From the NCBI GenBank assembly GCA_042093455.1, contig JBELEU010000057.1, positions 1 to 11,095 of the forward strand: a stretch of DNA of 11,095 nt. The letters are read 5' to 3'. Of the stretch, positions 1-6,776 are shown piece by piece. The position numbers were made by a program, and so were the translations under genes. The notes under the pieces are model-generated. The model saw only the letters and a list, made by a program, of their open reading frames with translations, was not told the DNA's origin and did not search any database. Source of the DNA: GCA-2723085 sp042093455 (GTDB taxonomy: Bacteria; Bacteroidota; Bacteroidia; Flavobacteriales_D; Parvicellaceae). Every line of letters starts with the position of its first letter. Position 1 is the stretch's first letter.

Positions 1-1146
1 GGTTCCTTTATAAATGTAAACACCGTGTCTGAATCCTTTTTCAGTCTGAATTAATTTGTCACAACCCCCACGATCTGAAATTTCAATCAATAGCGGAGAG
101 AATATGTTGCTTAGTCCGTAACTTGCAGTTCTAGAGACACTGGATGCAATGTTTGGAACACAATAATGAATTACATCATATGATTTGAAAGTTGGTTTTT
201 CATGAGTAGTAATTCTAGAGGTTTCAAAACACCCCCCTTTGTCAATACTTACATCTACAATTACTGAACCAGATTTCATAGTTTTGACCATTTCTTCACT
301 AACAACACACGGAGTTCGACCATGAGGAACACGAAGTGCTCCTATAGCAACATCACATCTCCTTAATGCTTTAGCCAAAACCTTGGGTTGTATGACAGAA
401 GTGAAAACTCTATTTCCAATATCTCGTTGAAGTCTTCTTAGACGATAGATAGAGTTGTCAAAAACTTTTACAGAAACACCCAAAGCTAATGCAGCGCTTG
501 CGGCAAATTGCCCAACTGTACCTGCACCAATTATAACCATTTCAGGTGGGGTTATTCCAGCAACATTTCCAAGCATTAAACCTTTACCATTGTTAGAACT
601 ACTCATGAGTTCAGCAGCAATTAAAACAGCGGTAGTTCCAGCTATTTCTCCCATTGATCGAATTATTGGAAAAGAACCGTCTTCATCTTCAATATAGTCC
701 CATGCAATAGCTGTAATTTTTTTCTCTATTAATTTTTTTAAAGCATCCTTTGGTTGAACAGTAAGCTGTAAAGCTGAAAATAAAATCTGTTTGTATTTCA
801 TCATTTCAATTTCCTGAACACTTGGTGGTGTAACTTTTAAAATAATGTCTGCTCTATATACTTCTTGAGTATCATAAGAAATTTCTGCACCTGATTCACT
901 GTAGTCGTTGTCTGAAAAATTAGCTTTTTCTCCAGCTCCACTTTCAATTAAAACTTTATGACCGTTAGATACTAAAAACCCCACTGATTCAGGAACTAAG
1001 GCAACACGTTGTTCTTGAAATTCAGTTTCCTTAGGAATCCCAATGAATAGGCTTTGTTTTTTTCTTCCAATCTCCAACATCTCTTCTTGAGGTGATAATG
1101 CGGCTTCGATGGCCAGTGATTTTAATGCGTCTCCTGATGATATCAT
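1..1146 (-). CDS. ald: Alanine dehydrogenase / PNT family protein (3' end outside window)
   Basis: Probable NAD-dependent alanine dehydrogenase (L-alanine + NAD+ + H2O to pyruvate + NH4+ + NADH), cytosolic. 382 codons are visible; the family is about 400 residues in this phylum as I recall, so only a short C-terminal end is missing. A leader of about 35 residues precedes the AlaDh/PNT N-domain motif GIPKE (36-40); R47 (in QRVAL) matches the substrate-binding Arg15 of Bacillus/Mycobacterium Ald. The Rossmann motif GAGTVG is at 207-212, and VDVSIDKGG carries D302, matching catalytic Asp270. However, the positions equivalent to Lys75 and His96 are T106 and Q127, so the reaction is inferred from overall similarity and not from a complete active site. 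The ATG at 1146 overlaps the tsaE stop as ATGA, which supports this start; M23 is a weaker alternative. It is the last visible gene of the minus-strand operon. Confidence 0.85.
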   Translation of the reverse strand, partial: MISSGDALKSLAIEAALSPQEEMLEIGRKKQSLFIGIPKETEFQEQRVALVPESVGFLVSNGHKVLIESGAGEKANFSDNDYSESGAEISYDTQEVYRADIILKVTPPSVQEIEMMKYKQILFSALQLTVQPKDALKKLIEKKITAIAWDYIEDEDGSFPIIRSMGEIAGTTAVLIAAELMSSSNNGKGLMLGNVAGITPPEMVIIGAGTVGQFAASAALALGVSVKVFDNSIYRLRRLQRDIGNRVFTSVIQPKVLAKALRRCDVAIGALRVPHGRTPCVVSEEMVKTMKSGSVIVDVSIDKGGCFETSRITTHEKPTFKSYDVIHYCVPNIASSVSRTASYGLSNIFSPLLIEISDRGGCDKLIQTEKGFRHGVYIYKGT

Positions 1147-1565
1147 AAGGTAAGTGTGATTTTTCTAATGTTATTTAGAACTTTTAATGTTACTTTAACG
1201 TATTTCTCAGGCAAAAGGTTTTGAATTTTTTCGGGCCACTCAATAAAGCAAAATTCATTCTCATCCATAAGCTCGATAAGTCCACAAGAAATTGCCTCAG
1301 TTTCGTTATTAAATCGATAGCAATCTACATGGTATATTTCTCCAAAACTTGGAGATAGATAATTGTTGATTATTCCATAGGTCGGTGATGAATGTCGTTC
1401 AATTCCAATCTTTTTACACAGGTCTCCAATAAGTGTTGTTTTTCCACTTCCCATTTCTCCAAAAAAAAGAAATATCTTATGTTCTTTCATAAGGATTATC
1501 AACTCATCTGCTACAGTTTGTAATTCTATAAGATTTTTTATTTCAAATTCTTTTTTCAAGATCAA
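1143..1565 (-). CDS. tsaE: tRNA threonylcarbamoyladenosine biosynthesis ATPase TsaE
   Basis: P-loop ATPase that works with TsaB and TsaD to transfer threonylcarbamoyl to A37 of ANN-decoding tRNAs (t6A), in the cytosol. The 140-residue length is normal for TsaE/YjeE. Visible motifs are Walker A GEMGSGKTT (36-44), SPTYGIINNY (60-69, the switch-like region with the conserved S-P-T), HVDCYR (79-84, the family H-x-D-x-YR) and FIEWPEK (107-113, Walker B-like strand with the E-W-P-E signature). The start is a TTG at 1565-1563. It overlaps the preceding methyltransferase stop as TTGA, and the N-terminal strand before Walker A would be lost from any downstream ATG. The tsaB and tsaD partners are not in this window. 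Pairing with an alanine-dehydrogenase-family gene is, as I recall, common in Bacteroidota. No Shine-Dalgarno is visible, so translation is probably coupled. Confidence 0.94.
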   Translation of the reverse strand: MILKKEFEIKNLIELQTVADELIILMKEHKIFLFFGEMGSGKTTLIGDLCKKIGIERHSSPTYGIINNYLSPSFGEIYHVDCYRFNNETEAISCGLIELMDENEFCFIEWPEKIQNLLPEKYVKVTLKVLNNIRKITLTL

Positions 1566-2332
1566 AGTTTATTCGCAATAAAAATTAACTCTTTAGGGTT
1601 AAGTCTTAATTTTTCGTAATCAATCTCTTTGAGGTTTTTTACAGGATCAAAAATGTCAACTTTAAACCCCGCTTTTTCTAATTTCTTAGGGTAGTCTAAG
1701 CCATATAACCTAACATGATCTTTTTGCCAAAAATGTATTTCTCTGTCTTTTTCACTGGTTATACTTTTGTCTTCATAGGTTTTATCGTTGTTGTAGTCAA
1801 TGGGCACTTGAAATATTCCCCATCCTCCAGGTTTCATTACCCTGTATAGCTCTTTCATGCATTGATGATCGTCATTTACATGCTCCATAACGTGATTGCA
1901 AAATATTACATCGTATAAATTGTCATCCAAAGGGATGGCGTGTAAGTCAAAATGTAAATCAGCAATTGGAGATTCTAAATCAGCAGTTGTGTAATTAAGA
2001 TTTGCTTGATTTTTAAATTTCTTGTGAAAACATTGTTCTGGAGCAACATGTAAAACGGATAAATTTTCAGTTTTAAAAAAATCAGTAGTTTTTAAATATA
2101 GCCACATTAGTCTATGTCTCTCAAGTGTTAAATCATATGGGCATAGAACGTTTTCTCTGTGTGCAATAGATGAGCCATATGAAAGAAATTTACGGAATTT
2201 TCTATCACAAACTGGACAATAAACATTATTACCTTTATATGCAATTGGGGCAATTATTTTAAAAAAATAGCTTAGGCGAATTAATAACGGTCTGGGAAGA
2301 CTATTAAGTAGAAATTTATAAAATCTTTTCAT
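1562..2332 (-). CDS. Class I SAM-dependent methyltransferase (type 11), substrate unknown
   Basis: 256 residues. The N-terminal ~35 residues are basic and hydrophobic. A cysteine cluster follows: CPVC (39-42), then CPYD (64-67) and LERHR (70-74). The methyltransferase core has SVLHVAPEQCF (92-102) where motif I should be, TTADLESP (115-122) as the acidic strand-2 region, NHVMEHVNDD (146-155), and PGGWGIFQVP (168-177) typical of Methyltransf_11. The fold is clear; the acceptor is not. Motif I has no G-x-G-x-G loop, which I recall as a feature of this Bacteroidota family. The N-terminal C-x2-C...C-x2-D arrangement looks like a zinc knuckle with one ligand changed. The ATG at 2332 overlaps the rbfA stop (ATGA) and the stop overlaps tsaE (TTGA). 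Its place between ribosome and tRNA maturation genes hints at an RNA or translation role, but that is only inference from context. Confidence 0.88.
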   Translation of the reverse strand: MKRFYKFLLNSLPRPLLIRLSYFFKIIAPIAYKGNNVYCPVCDRKFRKFLSYGSSIAHRENVLCPYDLTLERHRLMWLYLKTTDFFKTENLSVLHVAPEQCFHKKFKNQANLNYTTADLESPIADLHFDLHAIPLDDNLYDVIFCNHVMEHVNDDHQCMKELYRVMKPGGWGIFQVPIDYNNDKTYEDKSITSEKDREIHFWQKDHVRLYGLDYPKKLEKAGFKVDIFDPVKNLKEIDYEKLRLNPKELIFIANKL

Positions 2333-2661
2333 TTAAGAAGGTCGTCAATTTTTTTTGCGTAATCATAGGAATCATCAACATAGAAATGTAGTTCTGGGGT
2401 CTTTCTCAATTGATTTCTAACAATTTGACTAATATGATGTCTTATGGCTTTTGAATTGTTTTCAATATTTTCAAAAGATTCCATATTGTCTTTTGCTCCA
2501 AATAAGCTTATATATACTTTTGCAATTGAAAGATCAGGGCTCATCCTAACAGTTGTTACACTTACCATTGCTCCTTTACAGACAGTAGCAGAGTTCTGTT
2601 GGAAATATAATCCTAATTCTTTCTTTATAACGTTGGCTATTTTATCTTGTCTAATACTCAT
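2329..2661 (-). CDS. rbfA: 30S ribosome-binding factor RbfA
   Basis: Single KH-like domain protein that binds the immature 30S subunit and helps late 16S rRNA maturation and cold adaptation. Family signs are the N-terminal RQDKIANVIKKEL, the central MSPDLSIAKVYISLFG strand region, and the C-terminal LRKTPELHFYVDDSYDYA, which contains the hallmark PELHF-x-x-D-D-S. I place the start at the ATG 2661-2659 (110 residues). The family begins a few residues before the R-Q-x-K-I helix, and a TAnnTTTG element (2677-2670) lies immediately upstream. An in-frame ATG at 2694 would add 11 residues (121 total) that have no family counterpart. First visible gene of the minus-strand operon; its TGA overlaps the methyltransferase ATG. 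Divergent from the ABC exporter, whose downstream partner rsmA also acts on the 30S subunit. Confidence 0.93.
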   Translation of the reverse strand: MSIRQDKIANVIKKELGLYFQQNSATVCKGAMVSVTTVRMSPDLSIAKVYISLFGAKDNMESFENIENNSKAIRHHISQIVRNQLRKTPELHFYVDDSYDYAKKIDDLLK

Positions 2662-2669
2662 ATTCTTTG

Positions 2670-2677
2670 CAAATTTA
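2670..2677 (-). promoter_or_regulatory. Candidate -7 element for the rbfA operon (TAAATTTG)
   Basis: Read on the minus strand, this octamer matches the Bacteroidota -7 consensus TAnnTTTG at all fixed positions. It ends only 8 nt before the preferred rbfA ATG at 2661, so a transcript from it would have almost no leader. The best upstream TTG is about 14 nt away, shorter than the usual 17-20, so the -33 support is poor. If used, it would exclude the 2694 start for rbfA. This is a sequence match only. Confidence 0.3.
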
Positions 2678-2725
2678 GAAAAAGGGACATGCAAACAGTT
2701 AATAGGTTTCTATAATATTTCAATC

Positions 2726-2757
2726 TTTACATTTATAACTCAACTATGTTACCTTTG
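2726..2757 (+). promoter_or_regulatory. Candidate promoter for the ABC exporter-rsmA-mgtE run
   Basis: The octamer TACCTTTG at 2750-2757 matches the Bacteroidota -7 consensus TAnnTTTG at every fixed position. A TTTA at 2726-2729, one base off TTTG, sits 20 nt upstream at a suitable -33 distance. The exporter ATG follows 17 nt after the -7 element, giving a short leader. It lies in the divergent region between rbfA and the exporter, where a plus-strand promoter is needed. Confidence 0.5.
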
Positions 2758-2774
2758 TAACCCTATTTAAATTC

Positions 2775-4604
2775 ATGAAAAACTTAATTAGAATAGCAAA
2801 AATTGCATTAGTACTTAAACAACAGTTGTTTTTTAATTTGATGTTTAACATACTAGGAATGTTCTTTTCCATCTTTTCATTTGCGATGATCATTCCTTTG
2901 TTGAGAGTTGTTTTTAATTCAGATGCAAGTGTTTTTCAAAAAACTGTTGCAGAATACCATGGCAATGTCTCTTTAAATAAAGACTCAATTTTGGATTTTT
3001 TCAATTATAAATTGGCTGATTTCTCATTAAATAATGGAAAAGAAGCAACACTCATATACATATGTATTTTTTTAGTTTCAATGGTTTTTTTAAAAAACCT
3101 ATTTACCTATATGAGTAATTTTTATCTAACTAATATTGTTCATCTTAGTATAAGAGATTTAAGAAATAAGATGTATCAAAAAATTATAAAATTACCCATG
3201 TCTTTTTTCTCAGATGAAAAAAAAGGAGATTTGTTGTCGCGTTTCTCTGCTGACATTAAAGAAGTTGAAATATCAATAAAGGCAACAACGAATGCTATTT
3301 TTAAAGAACCTTTTTATATAGTTGGTTATTTTATCACTCTAACTATTATAAGCCTTAAACTGACTCTTTTTATTTTGGTTTTTTTACCAATTGCAGGTTT
3401 TATCATTTCTAAAATTAGCAATGGCTTGAAAAAGAGAACCAATCAGGGGCAAATTGACATTGGTAAAATGATGTCTATTACCGAAGAAACCTTATATGGC
3501 TTGAGAATTGTGAAAGGGTTCAATGCTCAATCTCACATGATTAATAAATACGAAGAAAGTAATAATAGACTTTTCAAGGTTATGGTAGGTATTTCAAGAA
3601 GAGTTTATATTGCCTCTCCAGTAAGTGAATTTTTAGGAGTTATAGCAACTGCTGGAGTATTACTTTATGGTGGTAATTTAGTATTTGCAGGTGAAATATA
3701 CCCAGATGTTTTCATAGGTTATTTAATTTTATTTTCTCAATTAATAACCCCTTTTAAGTCTATTTCTAAAGCTATATATGATTCGTCTCAAGGTATTTCA
3801 GCTTTGAATAGAGTAGAAGAAGTTCTATTTGAAGAGGAAACGATCAAAACAAATTCAGACTCTCAAGAATTAGGAACATTTTCCAATGAAATAAGTTATT
3901 CAAATGTTGGTTTTAAATATGGTGAAGAATGGGTGTTGAAAGATGTTGATTTAACTATTAAAAAAGGTCAAACTGTTGCATTAGTTGGTCATTCAGGTTC
4001 TGGAAAAACAACACTAGCAGATTTGTTAATTAGGTTTTACGATGTCCAGCAAGGGGAAATACTTATTGATGGAAAAAACATCAAAAATCTAGACCTTTAT
4101 GAGTTAAGGTCTTTAATGGGTGTTGTTACTCAGGAATCAGTTTTATTCAATGATTCAATATTTAACAACATTGCATTTGGTTTAAACAATATTTCAGAAG
4201 AGGATGTAGTTAAGGCATCAAAGATGGCAAACGCTCACGGCTTTATATCTAAACTAGAAAACGGTTACCAAACATTAATTGGAGATGCTGGGAATAAATT
4301 ATCTGGCGGTCAAAGACAGAGATTAAGTATTGCCAGAGCACTACTTAAAAACCCAACCATATTAATCCTTGATGAAGCCACATCTTCACTAGATACAGCT
4401 TCTGAAAAGGCTGTACAAGAAGCTCTTGATCGTTTAATGAAAAATAGAACCTCATTGGTTATTGCACATCGTTTATCAACCATTCAACATGCAGATATGA
4501 TTTTCGTGGTTGATAATGGTAAAATTGTTGAAAGTGGTAGTCATGAAGAGCTGTTGACAAAGAACAATTTCTATAAAAAGTTTATTGATTTACAGACTTT
4601 ATAA
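2775..4604 (+). CDS. MsbA-like ABC transporter, fused permease and ATP-binding domains
   Basis: Inner-membrane ABC exporter half-transporter of 609 residues, expected to act as a homodimer. The N-terminal transmembrane domain (about 1-340) has roughly six hydrophobic segments, with a classic coupling region around KLPMSFFSDEKKGDLLSRF. The nucleotide-binding domain (about 370-609) is complete: Walker A GHSGSGKTT (405-413), Q-loop Q453, signature LSGGQRQR (509-516), Walker B ILILDE with D533 and E534, and H-loop H565 in IAHRLST. Layout and length fit the MsbA/LmrA group (ABC_membrane plus ABC_tran), which export lipids, lipid A or drugs; substrate cannot be read from sequence, so I give no symbol. 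It begins a plus-strand run with rsmA starting 3 nt after its stop. The 2775 ATG is the only one suitable before the first transmembrane helix, and it follows the promoter candidate closely. Confidence 0.93.
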   Translation: MKNLIRIAKIALVLKQQLFFNLMFNILGMFFSIFSFAMIIPLLRVVFNSDASVFQKTVAEYHGNVSLNKDSILDFFNYKLADFSLNNGKEATLIYICIFLVSMVFLKNLFTYMSNFYLTNIVHLSIRDLRNKMYQKIIKLPMSFFSDEKKGDLLSRFSADIKEVEISIKATTNAIFKEPFYIVGYFITLTIISLKLTLFILVFLPIAGFIISKISNGLKKRTNQGQIDIGKMMSITEETLYGLRIVKGFNAQSHMINKYEESNNRLFKVMVGISRRVYIASPVSEFLGVIATAGVLLYGGNLVFAGEIYPDVFIGYLILFSQLITPFKSISKAIYDSSQGISALNRVEEVLFEEETIKTNSDSQELGTFSNEISYSNVGFKYGEEWVLKDVDLTIKKGQTVALVGHSGSGKTTLADLLIRFYDVQQGEILIDGKNIKNLDLYELRSLMGVVTQESVLFNDSIFNNIAFGLNNISEEDVVKASKMANAHGFISKLENGYQTLIGDAGNKLSGGQRQRLSIARALLKNPTILILDEATSSLDTASEKAVQEALDRLMKNRTSLVIAHRLSTIQHADMIFVVDNGKIVESGSHEELLTKNNFYKKFIDLQTL

Positions 4605-4607
4605 ATA

Positions 4608-5390
4608 ATGGTAAAACCAAAGAAACATTTAGGTCAACATTTTTTAAAGGATGAAACTATTTCAGAAAATATAGTTTTATCTCTTCAAAGCTTAGACAAA
4701 ACCGGTACTGTTTTGGAAGTTGGGCCAGGCACAGGTGCTTTAACTAAGTATTTTCAGAATAAAGAAGTTAACTTTTTAGCATTTGAGATTGATCGAGAAT
4801 CCATTTCTTTTTTAGCTTCAAATTACCCTAATGTAAATGTTTTAAATCAGGATATTTTGTCTTATGATTTTAATTTATTTGAGTTGAAGCCCGTAAGTAT
4901 TATTGGTAATTTTCCTTATAATATTTCTTCTCAAATACTTTTTAAGGCTATTGAAAATAGATCAGATGTTAACCAGTTAGTAGGAATGTTTCAAAAAGAA
5001 GTAGCAGAAAGAGTAGCATCACCACCGGGATCAAAAAAGTATGGAATTTTATCTGTATTAGTGCAAGCATATTTTCATACTGAATACCTGTTCACTGTTG
5101 ATGAAGACTCATTTATCCCTCCCCCAAAGGTGAAATCTGGTGTGATAAGGATGTTAAGAAATAATGTTAAAACATTAGACTGTGATGAGAATTTATTTTT
5201 TAAGATTGTTAAAACAACATTTAATCAGCGGAGGAAAATGATTAGAAATTCTATTCGCGGAATAACCGGGAAGTTAGATTCTGATCATGAATTGTTTGCT
5301 AAAAGACCAGAGCAATTAAGTGTTGATAATTTTATAACATTAACTAATTACACACAATCAATAATTAAAAACATTGATTCAAATCAATAA
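4608..5390 (+). CDS. rsmA: 16S rRNA (A1518/A1519-N6)-dimethyltransferase RsmA (KsgA)
   Basis: Uses four SAM to dimethylate the two adjacent adenines in the helix 45 loop of 16S rRNA, a late 30S quality-control step. The 260-residue length is typical. Motifs include the family N-terminus KPKKHLGQHFL (3-13), SAM motif I LEVGPGTGALT (36-46), acidic residue E60 in FEIDRES for ribose binding, catalytic NFPY (101-104; N-L-P-Y in many homologues), FQKEVAERV after it, and the C-terminal helical domain with TFNQRRKMIRNS. Start ATG 4608 is 3 nt after the exporter stop, so the two are surely cotranscribed. mgtE follows after 35 nt. Nothing is missing or odd. Loss of this gene gives kasugamycin resistance in other bacteria, which is the source of the older name ksgA. 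Confidence 0.97.
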   Translation: MVKPKKHLGQHFLKDETISENIVLSLQSLDKTGTVLEVGPGTGALTKYFQNKEVNFLAFEIDRESISFLASNYPNVNVLNQDILSYDFNLFELKPVSIIGNFPYNISSQILFKAIENRSDVNQLVGMFQKEVAERVASPPGSKKYGILSVLVQAYFHTEYLFTVDEDSFIPPPKVKSGVIRMLRNNVKTLDCDENLFFKIVKTTFNQRRKMIRNSIRGITGKLDSDHELFAKRPEQLSVDNFITLTNYTQSIIKNIDSNQ

Positions 5391-5402
5391 TTTTTATTTT
5401 CG
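5374..5402 (+). promoter_or_regulatory. Weak candidate promoter before mgtE
   Basis: TTG at 5374-5376, an 18-nt spacer, then TATTTTCG at 5395-5402, which differs from TAnnTTTG at one fixed position. It overlaps the 3' end of rsmA and ends 23 nt before the mgtE ATG. The 35-nt gap here is the widest in this gene run, so mgtE may have an extra promoter of its own. A small inverted repeat (ATTGT-AAA-ACAAT, 5404-5416) lies between it and the start codon. No Mg2+ riboswitch-sized leader is present. Confidence 0.25.
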
Positions 5403-5425
5403 TATTGTAAAACAATGAGACTTTT

Positions 5426-6775
5426 ATGCAGTTTGAATTAACTAAAGAATTTATTGAAGATATAATTTTCGCCATTGAAAAAGAGGATAGCTCTTTTTTA
5501 ATTGGTCATTTGAATTCTTTGCACCCTGCTGATATTGCTGAAGTCCTTGATGTTGTTAATTTAAAGGAGGCACAGTTTTTATATAAATTACTTGATGAAG
5601 ATGTTGCAGCAGATGTTCTTGTTGAAATAGACGAGGATACTAGAGAGCAATTTTTGGCATCATTTTCAACGGAAGAAATTGCAGAATCCCTTGAAAATAT
5701 GCAATCTGATGATGCTGCTGATGTTATTCAAGAATTATCTGAAAGTCAGCAAGAAGAGGTTTTAGACGCCATCAAAGATGAGGGGCAGTCATCGGAAATA
5801 AGTAAACTGTTAAATTACGATGAAGATAGTGCTGGAGGAGTAATGGATTTAGATTTTGTAGCAGCAACTTGGAGTTGGACAGTGAAGAAGACTTTGCAAA
5901 AATTAAGAGCTCAGGTTGATAATGTTGATCAAGTTTATACCATTTATGTGGTTGATGATAATAAAAGATTGATGGGAACATTATCTCTGAAAAGGTTTTT
6001 ATATGCATCAGATGATACATTGATAAAAGATATTTTTCAAGATGAGCCCATATCAGTTGATGTAACAGAACCTGCTGAAAAAGTAGCTTCAATTATGGAG
6101 AAATATGATCTGGTAGCTATTCCTGTCATTGGAGAAGACTCAATACTTTTAGGAAGAATAACTATTGATGATGCAGTCGATGTTATAAAAGAAGAGGCCG
6201 AAAAGGATTATCAAATGGCAAGTGGTATTTCTGAAAAAATAGAATCTTCAGATAGTGTTTTTGTAATAAGCAGAGCCAGATTACCTTGGTTGTTAATTGG
6301 GTTATTAGGTGGGATTTTAGGGGCTTACGTAATAGGAATGTTTGAAGATAAGATAGAGCTTTTTCCAATTATGGCTTCATTCATACCATTGATTTTAGCA
6401 ATGGGTGGAAACGTTGGTGTTCAATCTTCAGCAATAATTGTTCAATCCCTTGCAAATAACTCTTTAGATTTTGATTCAATTGCAAAAAAGCTATTTAAAG
6501 AGCTACTAATTGCCTTATTTAATGGAGTCATTTGTGCGCTTATAACGTTTGTATTTTGCTATTTAACTGAAAATGATATTGCATTATCTTACACAATTGG
6601 GCTTTCAATTTTAGCTGTTTTCACCTATGCTGGTTTATTTGGTACTTTTGTGCCGTTAATTTTAAATAAGTATAAAATTGATCCAGCTTTAGCTACGGGC
6701 CCTTTCATCACAACAACAAATGATGTGATTGGACTGTTGATTTACTTTTCAATTGGTTGGGTATTATATTTCTAA
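5426..6775 (+). CDS. mgtE: Magnesium transporter MgtE
   Basis: Inner-membrane, homodimeric Mg2+-selective channel gated by cytosolic Mg2+. The 449 residues fit the full-length family. Domain order: acidic MgtE N-domain of helical repeats (about 1-130, with DDAADVIQEL and EEVLDAI segments), a CBS pair (about 135-255, beginning at SAGGVMDLDFVA), a connecting plug helix, then a C-terminal membrane domain of about five helices (about 285-449). The membrane part holds the conserved AMGGNVGVQSSA segment and TTTNDVIGLLIYF near the end, where D433 matches the pore aspartate (Asp432 in Thermus MgtE). All domains expected for Mg2+ sensing and gating are present. Follows rsmA by 35 nt; the next gene begins 1 nt after its stop. 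Pairing of rsmA with mgtE is, as I recall, common in Bacteroidota and need not mean a shared function. Confidence 0.96.
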   Translation: MQFELTKEFIEDIIFAIEKEDSSFLIGHLNSLHPADIAEVLDVVNLKEAQFLYKLLDEDVAADVLVEIDEDTREQFLASFSTEEIAESLENMQSDDAADVIQELSESQQEEVLDAIKDEGQSSEISKLLNYDEDSAGGVMDLDFVAATWSWTVKKTLQKLRAQVDNVDQVYTIYVVDDNKRLMGTLSLKRFLYASDDTLIKDIFQDEPISVDVTEPAEKVASIMEKYDLVAIPVIGEDSILLGRITIDDAVDVIKEEAEKDYQMASGISEKIESSDSVFVISRARLPWLLIGLLGGILGAYVIGMFEDKIELFPIMASFIPLILAMGGNVGVQSSAIIVQSLANNSLDFDSIAKKLFKELLIALFNGVICALITFVFCYLTENDIALSYTIGLSILAVFTYAGLFGTFVPLILNKYKIDPALATGPFITTTNDVIGLLIYFSIGWVLYF

Positions 6776-6776
6776 A

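Noticed and set aside
455..697. 80-codon plus-strand open frame
   Set aside because: Lies antisense within the ald reading frame, which has clear family motifs; the translation is low-complexity P/A/S/I-rich and resembles nothing.
2662..2694. Upstream ATG start for rbfA (121 residues)
   Set aside because: The added 11 residues have no family counterpart, and the ATG at 2661 places the R-Q-x-K-I helix at the usual distance from the start.
2444..2770. 108-codon plus-strand open frame reaching the exporter promoter region
   Set aside because: Antisense to rbfA for most of its length; no recognisable domain, and it would cover the promoter candidate at 2726-2757.
5404..5416. Inverted repeat ATTGT-AAA-ACAAT before mgtE as an operator or Mg2+ riboswitch
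   Set aside because: A five-base arm is too short, and the 35-nt gap cannot hold a Mg2+ riboswitch.
5772..6092. Minus-strand open frame inside mgtE
   Set aside because: Shadow of the mgtE coding frame with no domain signs; the same holds for the minus-strand frame at 6183-6368.
6753..6776. Extended TTG start for the hydroxyacid dehydrogenase
   Set aside because: It would begin inside mgtE and add eight residues before the normal first strand; the ATG at 6777 fits the family.
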